Source of the DNA: Sulfopaludibacter sp035551455
GTDB lineage: Bacteria > Acidobacteriota > Terriglobia > Bryobacterales > Bryobacteraceae
Direction: 5' to 3'
Assembly: GCA_035551455.1 (NCBI GenBank)
Contig: DASZMZ010000298.1
Span: 1-19,885, forward strand
Length of the DNA stretch: 19,885 nt
In this document: piece by piece, positions 8,161-15,555 of the stretch
How positions within the stretch are numbered: the first letter of the stretch is position 1
How the letters are laid out: each line of letters starts with the position of its first letter
Program-made: the position numbers and the translations under genes
Notes under the pieces: model-generated
Databases searched by the model: none
Told to the model about the DNA's origin: nothing
What the model saw: the letters and a program-made list of their open reading frames with translations, nothing else

Positions 8161-8522
8161 TTTTTTCTTTCGGCGTCACTCAGCCCGGCGGCCGCTCGCA
8201 CGGCCGCCAGAGCCTCCCGGAAGAGATCTTCCGGGCCCTTCTCTGCGAGCAGTTCGGGGGAGGCGTTCTCGCCGTCAATAGCTAACCCCGTCACTGCTCG
8301 CAGACCCCAGGCCAGGAAGAGGCGGTCCACCTCTGCACGTAGGAGCGCCGCCTCCATCGTGCCAGCCGCCTCTTGTCCTGCCTCGAGAAACTCCACTCGC
8401 TTGGCCAGGTCGCGCACCCGCCGCATCAGTTCCATGCGCCGGGCGAAGGAGAGCTTCACTACCGTGTAACTCACTCCCTCGGCCACCTGCGAAGCCACCA
8501 CACACTCGCTTTCGTAAGTCAT
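8157..8522 (-). CDS. Tail assembly chaperone (gpG-like)
   Basis: A 121-aa protein beginning MTYESECVVASQVAEGVSYT, with a mostly helical middle (RRMELMRRVRDLAKRVEFLE) and an acidic, Ala-rich end. The ATG at 8522 lies 2 bases after the tail tube stop. Longer starts in this frame run into the tube gene and are shadows. Lying between tail tube and tape measure, and ending in a slippery sequence directly before its TGA, it matches lambda gene G in position, size and decoding. Such chaperones coat the tape measure while tail tube subunits assemble and are absent from the finished particle. No strong sequence match was recognised, so the call rests on context and the frameshift. Confidence 0.75.
   Translation of the reverse strand: MTYESECVVASQVAEGVSYTVVKLSFARRMELMRRVRDLAKRVEFLEAGQEAAGTMEAALLRAEVDRLFLAWGLRAVTGLAIDGENASPELLAEKGPEDLFREALAAVRAAAGLSDAERKN
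8160..8166 (-). promoter_or_regulatory. -1 ribosomal frameshift slippery heptamer A AAA AAC
   Basis: The minus strand reads AGA AAA AAC TGA at the end of the chaperone gene. It therefore contains A AAA AAC in the exact phase for simultaneous -1 slippage of the P- and A-site tRNAs, one of the most efficient heptamers in bacteria. After slippage, reading continues CTG ATT GTC into a frame open for 116 codons. The stop codon directly follows the heptamer, which tends to favour slippage by pausing. A small CCAG/CTGG hairpin lies about 30 bases downstream, too far to be a typical stimulator. No Shine-Dalgarno-like stimulator is visible upstream. Confidence 0.85.
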
Positions 8523-8524
8523 AA

Positions 8525-9694
8525 CTACCCGAATGCCACCGCGATTTCGTCGTCTGCCGTACCCTGCGCGCGCGAGGGCCGGAATTTCCACTGCAACCGC
8601 GCCTTGCCGTCGTCGAACTCCGGCACTTCGGGCACCACGCTCTTCAGATACACGCCCATCAACTGGCCGCTCACTTCGCCCAACTGAAACATCACGCTGA
8701 TGGGAGATTGCTGCCGCGCCGCCTGGTATAACTCCGCCGTTGCCGCATCGTCCTGACTGAAAAGCTCGAACGCAGCCGTTACCTGCCGCGTACCCGGTGA
8801 GATCGCCCGCGGCACATGGGAGCCGAACTCCTTCGTCCTGGTGTCCAGGTTGTTCTTCACTCCCACCGATGCGCTGGTCACCGTGAAGAACTGCTTGCCC
8901 GAAGCACCCAGCCACGCCTGTCCCATGTTTCCGGGCACAATCGAGTAGTCGAAAGTGTCCAGCGCCGGCTCCTGCGGAAAGCTCACCAGGTCGTCCGCGC
9001 CCGCCGTGTAGCTGCTGCTGTCCACCACGTCCTGCCCTTCGCCGCTGAAGTGGAACTCGTGATAGTCGCCGTTGATCGCGATCTCCATCTGGTCGATCGC
9101 CGCGCCGCACAGTACGCGCTGCACCGCGGTCGCAGGACTCCAGAAGTCGAACAGACTCACGCTCGGCAGTTCCGTCGCCGGAGCGTACGTCACCGTGGGA
9201 CCGACCGCTGCGCCTGCCGCCGGCAGCACCGTAAACGGCACATTGAGCTGCACATTCGACGCGTCGATGATTGCCGCCACGAATCGGATTTCTCCGCCCG
9301 AGGTCACCGAACTCCCCGCCGTGAGCCCGTGCGGCGCCGCGAAGCCCAACTTTCCGTCCGCCGTGCACGACGCCACGGTGCCCCCCGTGAAGGCTTGCGG
9401 CGCGCCTCCGAGTGCCGCCTGAAACAGCGGACCGTAGCCGGGGGGCGCCGGAGGATGCCAGCTCGTCATGTACGTTTGCAGGTCGAAGGTCGTTTTCAGC
9501 CGTCCTCCCGGGGGAAGTCCGGCGAATGTCCGTGTACCGGTTTTGTCTTTCCGGTTTGCCGCCTCGCGCTGCTGCCGGATCGCCAGCTTCAATGCCGGAA
9601 TCCGGTTGCTCGACGTGATGGCTCCCACGCTGCCGTACGCGCTCTCCAGCGCCGTATAGAAGCGGTTTGCGTTTGAAGAAATATAGGATGACAT
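8525..9694 (-). CDS. Major tail tube protein with inserted beta domain
   Basis: A 389-aa protein beginning MSSYISSNANRFYTALESAYG. The ATG at 9694 lies 2 bases after the previous stop; a longer start at 9820 would run deep into the upstream gene and adds an Arg-rich shadow. The N-terminal part (FDLQTYMTSW, GYGPLFQAALGG, then FTGGTVAS) and the C-terminal beta-rich part (YHEFHFSGEGQDVVD near the middle, LGEVSGQLMGVYLKSVVP near the end) fit a siphophage tail tube. It is longer than lambda gpV (about 246 aa). The excess is a central beta-rich stretch containing FAAPHGLTAGSSVTSGGEIR and PFTVLPAAG. It likely forms the rings of the tube, with the insert on the outer face. It precedes the tail chaperone, as in lambda. 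No sheath gene is present. Confidence 0.7.
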   Translation of the reverse strand: MSSYISSNANRFYTALESAYGSVGAITSSNRIPALKLAIRQQREAANRKDKTGTRTFAGLPPGGRLKTTFDLQTYMTSWHPPAPPGYGPLFQAALGGAPQAFTGGTVASCTADGKLGFAAPHGLTAGSSVTSGGEIRFVAAIIDASNVQLNVPFTVLPAAGAAVGPTVTYAPATELPSVSLFDFWSPATAVQRVLCGAAIDQMEIAINGDYHEFHFSGEGQDVVDSSSYTAGADDLVSFPQEPALDTFDYSIVPGNMGQAWLGASGKQFFTVTSASVGVKNNLDTRTKEFGSHVPRAISPGTRQVTAAFELFSQDDAATAELYQAARQQSPISVMFQLGEVSGQLMGVYLKSVVPEVPEFDDGKARLQWKFRPSRAQGTADDEIAVAFG

Positions 9695-9696
9695 AG

Positions 9697-10143
9697 CTAA
9701 CTGATACTCACTCCAATCTCGAAAGTGATCTTCGCTGTTTGTAAGTAATTCTTGCCGCCCTGCTTGGCTGCGGTGAATGCCGCCTGATATCCGCCGGCGT
9801 AGTACATCCCGTCGCCCCAATCGCCCCGCGCCGTGTCCAGCGTCTGCATCAGGCTGTCGACGGAAACCTCCAGGCGATCCTGCAGTCCCGCCAACCGGTC
9901 CTGCGAGTGGCGGACTTCAATCCCCATCTGCAGCGTGCCGGAGAAGCGCCGGAACTTCTCCGTCAAGCCGTTCACAATCTTTTCGCAATAAACGTTCACC
10001 GCTGGATACACCACCGGTTCGCCGCGCTCGGCCAAATCGGCCGCCGCATTCTGTGTGCGAATCTGCGTCGCGTCGAATGCTGCCGACGCCGTAATGCGCT
10101 GCACTACTTTTCCGGCCGCCAGGCTGCCGATCTGTTTAGTCAT
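9697..10143 (-). CDS. Tail completion/terminator-like protein
   Basis: A 148-aa protein beginning MTKQIGSLAAGKVVQRITAS. It abuts the upstream stop exactly (TAA then ATG). It shows VYPAVNVYCEKIVNGLTEKF, then GIEVRHSQDRLAGLQDRLE, and a C-terminal strand-rich end YLQTAKITFEIGV. Alternating helices and strands and a position just before the tail tube match the place of head-tail joining or tail terminator proteins (lambda gpU/gpZ region). No family was recognised with confidence; the call is by gene order. Confidence 0.55.
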   Translation of the reverse strand: MTKQIGSLAAGKVVQRITASAAFDATQIRTQNAAADLAERGEPVVYPAVNVYCEKIVNGLTEKFRRFSGTLQMGIEVRHSQDRLAGLQDRLEVSVDSLMQTLDTARGDWGDGMYYAGGYQAAFTAAKQGGKNYLQTAKITFEIGVSIS

Positions 10144-10911
10144 TTAGCCTCTCTGCAGCACCCTTGGTATCGGGTGCACATAAGTGGGAGTCTGTCCCGT
10201 CCCCGGTTTTGCACCGTCGAAAGCCGGCGGCACATACTGCAGCCACACGTCGCCCAGGGCCAGCGGCTGACTGTTCTGGCGAATGAGCGACCGCGGATCC
10301 GTGCCCACATAGACGTTCCATCCCGCCACCCCGCCTGGAGCCGCGGACGGTGACACGCGAATCGTGTTTGCCTCGATATTCACGTCCGTGGGCGCCGCCG
10401 CCGCGCCTTCCGCGCCGCTGCTGTTCACCCACGCCATCGTGGCGTAGTAAGTGCCGTCCGGCAGAGGTCCCCCCGCGGTCGCCGATACAGTCGGCGGCTG
10501 AGCCTGCGCTACCGGCAACGGCGTCATGCCTATGCCAATTTGCACCAGCTTCTCGTGCGCCCACTGTGCCAGTCCGTGGAACTGATCCCTGCGGCCGGCG
10601 TACCGGTCGTTCAACTGGCTGTTGTAAGCATCCGCGTAGACCATCTCCAGCGCCCGGTACGCGTGCCACAATTTCAGCGGCGGAGTCACCACCACGTTCT
10701 CCAGAGCCGACCCGGCTGGCTGCCAGAATGGCTGCTCCGGACTCTGCGACCGCGCCAGTGCGGCGTACAACTGTATGCCGATCTCTTCGTGCGCCAGCCG
10801 CAGCTTCTGCGTCACGTCGATCCCCTCGACATTGGCAATGTTGAGGAGTTGCGAGTCCTGCGCCGATAGGTCGTCGATGCAGGCTGGGGGACCGTCTGTG
10901 AACAGCGCCAT
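10144..10911 (-). CDS. Head-tail connector (adaptor-like) with beta-sandwich C-terminus
   Basis: A 255-aa protein from MALFTDGPPACIDDL. The ATG at 10911 follows the upstream stop by one base; an upstream ATG at 10965 lies inside the previous gene and gives an Arg-rich shadow. The N-terminal ~130 residues are helical (VTQKLRLAHEEIGIQLYAAL; LKLWHAYRALEMVYADAYN), like the adaptor proteins that bind under the portal. The C-terminal half has a fibronectin/Ig-like stretch (LPDGTYYATMAWVNSSG then GWNVYVGTDPRSL), a module often decorating phage structural proteins. It sits between coat and tail tube. The adaptor role is inferred from the helical part and position. Confidence 0.6.
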   Translation of the reverse strand: MALFTDGPPACIDDLSAQDSQLLNIANVEGIDVTQKLRLAHEEIGIQLYAALARSQSPEQPFWQPAGSALENVVVTPPLKLWHAYRALEMVYADAYNSQLNDRYAGRRDQFHGLAQWAHEKLVQIGIGMTPLPVAQAQPPTVSATAGGPLPDGTYYATMAWVNSSGAEGAAAAPTDVNIEANTIRVSPSAAPGGVAGWNVYVGTDPRSLIRQNSQPLALGDVWLQYVPPAFDGAKPGTGQTPTYVHPIPRVLQRG

Positions 10912-10912
10912 A

Positions 10913-11245
10913 TTATGCCCGGTCCTGCGCGCCCTTCGCGCCGCCCGCCAACTTCCGGACGTCATCCATGGAGACCACCTTGAACTGAACTGTCCGGGCC
11001 GCCTCCGCCTCTTCTACCGCGCGCCGCGCGTCCGCCTGCGCTTTGCGGAAGGCCTTCGCCTCGTCTGCCGTCGCCTCGCGCACGGTTCCCTCTGCCAGCA
11101 TCTTCGCTGCCAGCGACCGCGACACTTCGGTGCAAACGCCCGGCTTGCCGCTATTCTGCGGATCGCACCCCACTACCACCGGGAACGCGTCCGTCAGCTT
11201 CGCTTCCGTCTCTCGAATCTTCTGGTAATACGCTCTGAGATCCAT
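10913..11245 (-). CDS. Small hypothetical virion-cluster protein
   Basis: A 110-aa protein, MDLRAYYQKIRETEAKLTDA. It has a middle with FPVVVGCDPQNSGKPGVC and a long charged Ala-rich helix (EAKAFRKAQADARRAVEEAE), probably coiled coil. AGGAG precedes the ATG at good distance. Its place directly after the coat gene and before the adaptor is that of head decoration or head completion proteins. The product was not recognised, and I do not assign a function. Confidence 0.6.
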   Translation of the reverse strand: MDLRAYYQKIRETEAKLTDAFPVVVGCDPQNSGKPGVCTEVSRSLAAKMLAEGTVREATADEAKAFRKAQADARRAVEEAEAARTVQFKVVSMDDVRKLAGGAKGAQDRA

Positions 11246-11266
11246 ATCTTCTCCTCTAAGTAGTTA

Positions 11267-11290
11267 CGGGGCAGCCCGAAAGCTGCCCCG
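11267..11290 (-). terminator. Strong hairpin between coat gene and next gene, no T-run
   Basis: A perfect 9-bp GC-rich stem (11267-11275 with 11282-11290) with a 6-base loop. No run of T follows on the minus strand, and the ribosome site of the next gene lies just downstream, so full termination is unlikely. It could partly attenuate transcription or protect the 3' end of the coat mRNA from decay, keeping coat protein yield above that of neck proteins. The structure is seen; the function is inferred. Confidence 0.45.
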
Positions 11291-11304
11291 CACCACTTAC
11301 TCCA

Positions 11305-11339
11305 CACTTCTTGCTCCTGACTTCTGTCTTCTGACTTCT
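11305..11339 (-). repeat. Five tandem degenerate heptads, AGAAGTC type
   Basis: Starting 2 bases after the coat stop, the minus strand reads AGAAGTC, AGAAGAC, AGAAGTC, AGGAGCA, AGAAGTG: five head-to-tail 7-base units with few changes. Purine-rich heptads of this type look familiar from intergenic DNA of Solibacter-like genomes (recalled impression, not checked). It lies inside the virion operon, between the coat stop and the hairpin. Confidence 0.7.
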
Positions 11340-11341
11340 TC

Positions 11342-12253
11342 CTAGGTGTTGACCTGCACGCCCGACGTCTTGCGCAGCACGCCGCAGCCGTACAGCACGT
11401 CCACGGTGAACTGCTGAGCCAGCGTATTCGGCTGGTAGCTCATCACCACGCGCATCCCGAAGTTGCCCAACTCGGCGTACTCCGCGATTGCGCCCGTTCC
11501 CGGCAGAGGCTGCGGCAGGCGGCGAATCACCAGGCCCAAAGCGTCCTTCGTGAACGCCATGTTATGGGTGGTCACCGGACTGCTTCCGGTCTTCTGCACG
11601 AATTGCGAGCGGAACAGGTAGAAGTCCTTGATCTTGCCCACCGAGCCGTCCACCAGCGTCCGCAGACCGGCGTCGCCCGCCGTCTGGAATTCGCTGAACC
11701 GCGGAATCTGCCGCCAGGCCGAGTAAGTGGCCGCGTCGACCACCATGAACTTCGGTTCGCTCGGCGGAACTTTCGCCAGGAACAGAGCCGTCTCCGCCGC
11801 GTCGATCGTCGCTTCCGTGATCGGACTCCCCGCCGTACCCACCGGCGCATTGGCGTCCAGGCCCACGTACAGATTCATCAGGTCGCTTTCGATCTTCTGG
11901 GCGATGGCCGCCACCGCCGGCTGCATGTAGATCTTCAGCAGGTCCGGCACCGCCAGCACCTTGGTGATATCGGGAATCTGGAAAGTCGCCTCAGCGTGCG
12001 TGTTCAGGACGATTTGCGCATTCCCCAGGCTGGGATTCTGCGGAGTCACCGTGCCGCCTTCCAGGATGTTGTTGGCGATCATCGTCGGCGGAATCGGCAC
12101 GTTGATCGTGTCTCCGGCATTCGCCAGTGCCGGCTCGTAATCGCGATTCACCAGGTTCCCCATCACGAGGTTCCCCACCAAAACCGGCAGCGCATCGGCC
12201 GCCACCAACTTGACAATCGCATTCGCAACGTTACTCGAGGTAATAGCTGACAT
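11342..12253 (-). CDS. Major capsid protein, P22 coat-like
   Basis: A 303-aa protein, MSAITSSNVANAIVKLVAAD. The motif GDTINVPIPP (47-56) and the closing FTVDVLYGCGVLRKTSGVQV are marks of the P22-type coat family with the HK97 fold; the middle has LKIYMQPAVAAIAQKIESDL and FMVVDAATYSAWR. It is shorter than P22 coat (430 aa), as in many siphophage members that lack the extra I-domain. AGGAG lies nine bases ahead of the ATG. It follows the scaffold gene, and no protease gene is seen, which fits P22-type capsids that mature without cleavage. It would form the icosahedral shell. Confidence 0.85.
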   Translation of the reverse strand: MSAITSSNVANAIVKLVAADALPVLVGNLVMGNLVNRDYEPALANAGDTINVPIPPTMIANNILEGGTVTPQNPSLGNAQIVLNTHAEATFQIPDITKVLAVPDLLKIYMQPAVAAIAQKIESDLMNLYVGLDANAPVGTAGSPITEATIDAAETALFLAKVPPSEPKFMVVDAATYSAWRQIPRFSEFQTAGDAGLRTLVDGSVGKIKDFYLFRSQFVQKTGSSPVTTHNMAFTKDALGLVIRRLPQPLPGTGAIAEYAELGNFGMRVVMSYQPNTLAQQFTVDVLYGCGVLRKTSGVQVNT

Positions 12254-12308
12254 TCTTTCTCCTTGACTTTCTATGTTTGTGATTTGACCGTTTACCGGTC
12301 TGGGAAAA

Positions 12309-12860
12309 CTAGAAGCCCTTCAGGCTCTGTGACGCCACGCGCACGATTTCCTCGCGCACGCGCTGCATTTCTTCAGCGCTCATCCCCGGACGAATCCGCT
12401 CGATGCTCACCGTTTCGTTCCCCGTCGCCGGTGCCTTCAGGGTTGCGGTCATCCCGGTACCACCCGGAATCCGCGCCGGCAGAAGCTCGGGATTTTCGTT
12501 GACGAACCCGGTCAGGTATTCCTTCATGGAAACCTCACCGCTGTCGCCCCGAGCCACGAACCTGCCATCTTCGCTTCGTGCGATGCTATCCTGCACCGCC
12601 TTAAACGCAAGGTCGATTTTGGCAACGCCCAACCGCTGCAGTTCCGCTCTCACGGCCGAGCCGCGTTCTGCATCTTCAGCCGCTTTCCGGCTGCGCTTGT
12701 TCTCTTCCACCAGCTCGTTCAACCGCCGTTCCATCTGCTCCCGGCGCTTGCGTTCTTCCTGTAACTCCGCCTTGTAAGCCGGTTCGTTCTTGGTATGTTC
12801 GTTACTTACGAACTCCTGAACGGCCTGTCTTACAATCGTTTGTATATCGAGTCCTTCCAT
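12309..12860 (-). CDS. Capsid scaffolding-like protein
   Basis: A 183-aa protein from MEGLDIQTIVRQAVQEFVSN. The ATG at 12860 is chosen over the one at 12950 because AAGGAGGAGT lies directly before it and the longer form overlaps the portal gene. Residues ~25-70 are a highly charged coiled coil (KAELQEERKRREQMERRLNE). The tail is loosely structured with PARIPGGTGMTATLK and RPGMSAEEMQRVREEIVRVA. Position between portal and coat, size and coiled coil all fit an internal scaffold that shapes the procapsid and then leaves. No protease domain is visible. Confidence 0.7.
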   Translation of the reverse strand: MEGLDIQTIVRQAVQEFVSNEHTKNEPAYKAELQEERKRREQMERRLNELVEENKRSRKAAEDAERGSAVRAELQRLGVAKIDLAFKAVQDSIARSEDGRFVARGDSGEVSMKEYLTGFVNENPELLPARIPGGTGMTATLKAPATGNETVSIERIRPGMSAEEMQRVREEIVRVASQSLKGF

Positions 12861-12886
12861 ACTCCTCCTTAAGCCCTTTGCACAAC

Positions 12887-14260
12887 CTATCGCGGCTGGC
12901 TCTCGATTTCCTCGGCGACTTTGTTCTTCACTTCCTGCCGCGCATCGCACAGATACTTCAGCGCCAGCCGCTTGAATACCTGCTTCCGCAGGGTGTCCGA
13001 CCCGATCCCGAGTTCCAGAAGCTTCCGGGCATCGTCCAGTTCCGTGCCGAATTCGTCGATATCGAACTCATCCAGCCCCGCCACGTCGATCGTCAGACCG
13101 TCCTGGCGCGCCGCCGTGATGGCCCACAGCACCTGTTTCATGGCATCTTTCACCATCGTGCCGAAAGCCCGCAGCACCTCTTCGGTGGTGCCGAAGTCCA
13201 GTTGTTTGCTCAATCCCGATTGGCGTTCGCTGGTCCCGCCCGCCTGATTCATCAGGTAGCAGACGCGATAGATCTCGTCTTTCAAACTCTCCAGGTTGTT
13301 CGCCGCAATTTGATAGACCTTGCCCTCGGGCTCCGTCCATCCGAAACGGTCGCCGGCGCCTAACTGGATGTAGTAAGATTCCCCCACCACCTGGTTCCAC
13401 TCCTTGTCGGAATAAACCACCGGTGTGGCGAACAATCCCATCGTCAGCGCCCACGAGAGCGCGTTCGACTTATTGAAGTGTTCCAACTGCAGCAGCGCCG
13501 CCTTATTCATCAGCCACAGCCCGTCCAGCACCTTCAGCTGAAATACCGGAACCCGCTGCAGCGACGCCAACCCGTGACGACCCTCGTCGACCAGCTCGAT
13601 GCCGCTGTCTTCTCCGGTCTTGCGGAAGAGTTGGAAATTCTCGCGGTCATAATAGATCCACCGCGTCTCCTTCTCCCACTTCGCGTCCGTGACCTTCGAC
13701 TGCTGCAAACAGTGCGTCCGGATTACGATCCACTCCAGACTGCCGCTTTGGTCGTAATTCCAGTTGATGACCTCGTCCGCGTCGTAGCCCATCAGGTAAG
13801 CGCGCGACATGCCCGCAGCGTCTTCTTCCGCCCGGCTCAACACCGTTCCGCTGACCCGCGGAAAATCGACAGCCACAAAGCTGCTGCCGCACACCAGCGC
13901 ATCCACGAAACGCTGCCGGAAGAACTCGCTCAGGCTTGTCCCCTTCAAGTCGCAGTTGTGAGCCAGCGTGTTGAAGAAGCCTTTCGCCGCCGCGTCGTTG
14001 CCTTCCAACATGAAAGAGGGCTCGCGATGCATCAGGGTGGCCGCGTACCAGTCCGTGATCGAGCCGACATAGTTCTGGTAGAAGACCCGGCTCAACCGCT
14101 CCATGTAGACCTCGCCGGGCTCCCGATGTCGTCGCACCAGGTATTCCGAGGCGCGCTCCCGCAGTTGCTCTCCGCCCGCGTAGAGGTCTTTGTACTTACT
14201 CCACATCGCTTTCTTTGCGATGTACTCCGGATGCTCCCGGTTAATCGTTTGTATGATCAA
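12887..14260 (-). CDS. Portal protein (TTG start)
   Basis: About 457 aa from a TTG at 14260; an ATG at 14314 would add 18 residues out of frame within terminase. GGGGAG lies six bases before the TTG, and TTG overlaps the terminase TGA as TTGA, a coupled start. The protein shows WSKYKDLYAGGEQLRERASE, YLVRRHREPGEVYMERLSR, then FYQNYVGSITDWYAATLMHR, typical of the SPP1/DUF4055-type portal N-terminus; LKVLDGLWLMNKAALLQLEH and the C-terminal helical barrel (AFGTMVKDAMKQVLWAITAA) follow. It forms the dodecameric ring for DNA entry and exit, docks terminase, and lies next to it as usual. Confidence 0.85.
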   Translation of the reverse strand: MIIQTINREHPEYIAKKAMWSKYKDLYAGGEQLRERASEYLVRRHREPGEVYMERLSRVFYQNYVGSITDWYAATLMHREPSFMLEGNDAAAKGFFNTLAHNCDLKGTSLSEFFRQRFVDALVCGSSFVAVDFPRVSGTVLSRAEEDAAGMSRAYLMGYDADEVINWNYDQSGSLEWIVIRTHCLQQSKVTDAKWEKETRWIYYDRENFQLFRKTGEDSGIELVDEGRHGLASLQRVPVFQLKVLDGLWLMNKAALLQLEHFNKSNALSWALTMGLFATPVVYSDKEWNQVVGESYYIQLGAGDRFGWTEPEGKVYQIAANNLESLKDEIYRVCYLMNQAGGTSERQSGLSKQLDFGTTEEVLRAFGTMVKDAMKQVLWAITAARQDGLTIDVAGLDEFDIDEFGTELDDARKLLELGIGSDTLRKQVFKRLALKYLCDARQEVKNKVAEEIESQPR

Positions 14261-15555
14261 AGTATTCTCCCCCGGCGCTCGCCAATCTTCACCATCGGCC
14301 GGTATTCCTGCCACAAGAGGTATCCCAAGGCGTCCGAAAGGTGCGTCCTGTGCCGGTCCCTGTCCTTATCGATCACGGGACTCTCCGTCTTGTACGACAC
14401 CTGCTCGAAGTCCTTAATCAGTTCCTTGCATTTCGGATCCACCACCAGGTGCACCTCCCCCGCCGCCGACCGCAGCTTTGAGTTAGTCAGGTTGATCCGG
14501 TCGCGTACCCCCGGATTACTCTTCGGCACCTCGTATCTCACCGCTAAGTTCGACGCCACCGCGAAGTGTTCCCGGATCATCTCGTAATCGGTCGACCCAG
14601 TAGTCTGGTGCTGATTGCCGGAAGCGTCTCCGTACACCACAATCTCCGCCTCGTGACTGCCGAATCGCTTGAGGAATTCCTCGCACGCGTCTCGGGTCGT
14701 GGCGTTGCGAATCACAATCTCGTCCAAGATCCGCACCTTGTTACCCGACTTCTGCGCCACCAGCGAACTCATCGGGTCGACATTGAAGTCGAGCGTCCAA
14801 AACAGCGGAAGCCGCCGCTCGATCTCTAGTGGCTGCACGTTCTGCTCGCGCGAGAATGACGAGTAGACCGTCCCGCCCGTCAGGCTGAGATATTCGCCTA
14901 GCACTTCCTGCCGGTAGAACTTATCGTCGTAGCTTCTCTGGAGGTTGCTGTAGAAACTGGGCAGCTTGTCCAGTAGGTAACGGTTTTCATTTGCCCGCGC
15001 CCGAATGGCTGCGTACCCGTCGGGTTTGTCCAGCGCGATGAACTTCTTGTAGACCCAGTCGAATCCCTTTGGCGTCCACACCGCGAATCCGCACAGGCGG
15101 GTCGCCTTCGGATCCCGCAAGCGGCCCTCCAACCGGAGCCACGAGGCCTCTTGCGTGTACGTCAATTCGTCCAGTCCGAACCATGCCAGGTTCGTTCCGC
15201 GCAGCCTTTCAAACTCGTCTACCGCCCGCAGCAGGATCTTCGATCCCGTACCCGGGAACACAATCGTGTTTTCCGACTTATTGTGCTCGAACGGTATGTC
15301 GGCGCCGTACAGTATTTCCAACAAAGTGGACTGCGTGGCATCCCGTAACATTGGGTAAGTCGGAGCACCCAGGAGCCCCGTCCTGCCCTGATTTACAAAG
15401 CTCAGCTTGATCGCCTCCTGGCAAAGCGCCTGACTTTTCCCGCTGCCGATCGGCCCGGAAAAGCCCTTGAACATCGAAGGACAATCGTGAAACGCTTTCT
15501 GCGACGGCAGAGCCTTGTACGGTATTAATTTTGTGTTTCCCCCGGTTCCGCCCAT
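14257..15555 (-). CDS. terL: Terminase large subunit
   Basis: A 432-aa DNA-packaging motor. ATPase half: Walker A GPIGSGKS (34-41), Walker B LAWFGLDE (123-130) with catalytic Glu130, and a coupling-like segment CGFAVWTPKG (155-164). Nuclease half: LFWTLDFNVDP with Asp256, IVVYGDASG with Asp310, and HRTHLSDALGY with Asp408, the three acidic positions of the RNase H-like fold. Nothing essential appears missing, so it could be active. GGAGGG lies before ATG 15555, which sits inside the end of the upstream 88-aa gene (31 bp overlap). No recognisable small terminase subunit lies in the window. Confidence 0.95.
   Translation of the reverse strand: MGGTGGNTKLIPYKALPSQKAFHDCPSMFKGFSGPIGSGKSQALCQEAIKLSFVNQGRTGLLGAPTYPMLRDATQSTLLEILYGADIPFEHNKSENTIVFPGTGSKILLRAVDEFERLRGTNLAWFGLDELTYTQEASWLRLEGRLRDPKATRLCGFAVWTPKGFDWVYKKFIALDKPDGYAAIRARANENRYLLDKLPSFYSNLQRSYDDKFYRQEVLGEYLSLTGGTVYSSFSREQNVQPLEIERRLPLFWTLDFNVDPMSSLVAQKSGNKVRILDEIVIRNATTRDACEEFLKRFGSHEAEIVVYGDASGNQHQTTGSTDYEMIREHFAVASNLAVRYEVPKSNPGVRDRINLTNSKLRSAAGEVHLVVDPKCKELIKDFEQVSYKTESPVIDKDRDRHRTHLSDALGYLLWQEYRPMVKIGERRGRIL

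Noticed and set aside
8157..9368. 403-codon minus-strand reading for the chaperone gene
   Set aside because: The upstream 280 codons are a Gly/Arg-rich shadow of the tail tube gene; the real start is ATG 8522 just after the tube stop.
12286..12301. Small GACCG/CGGTC hairpin after the scaffold gene
   Set aside because: Only 5 bp, lies upstream of no T-run, and is too weak to call a terminator.
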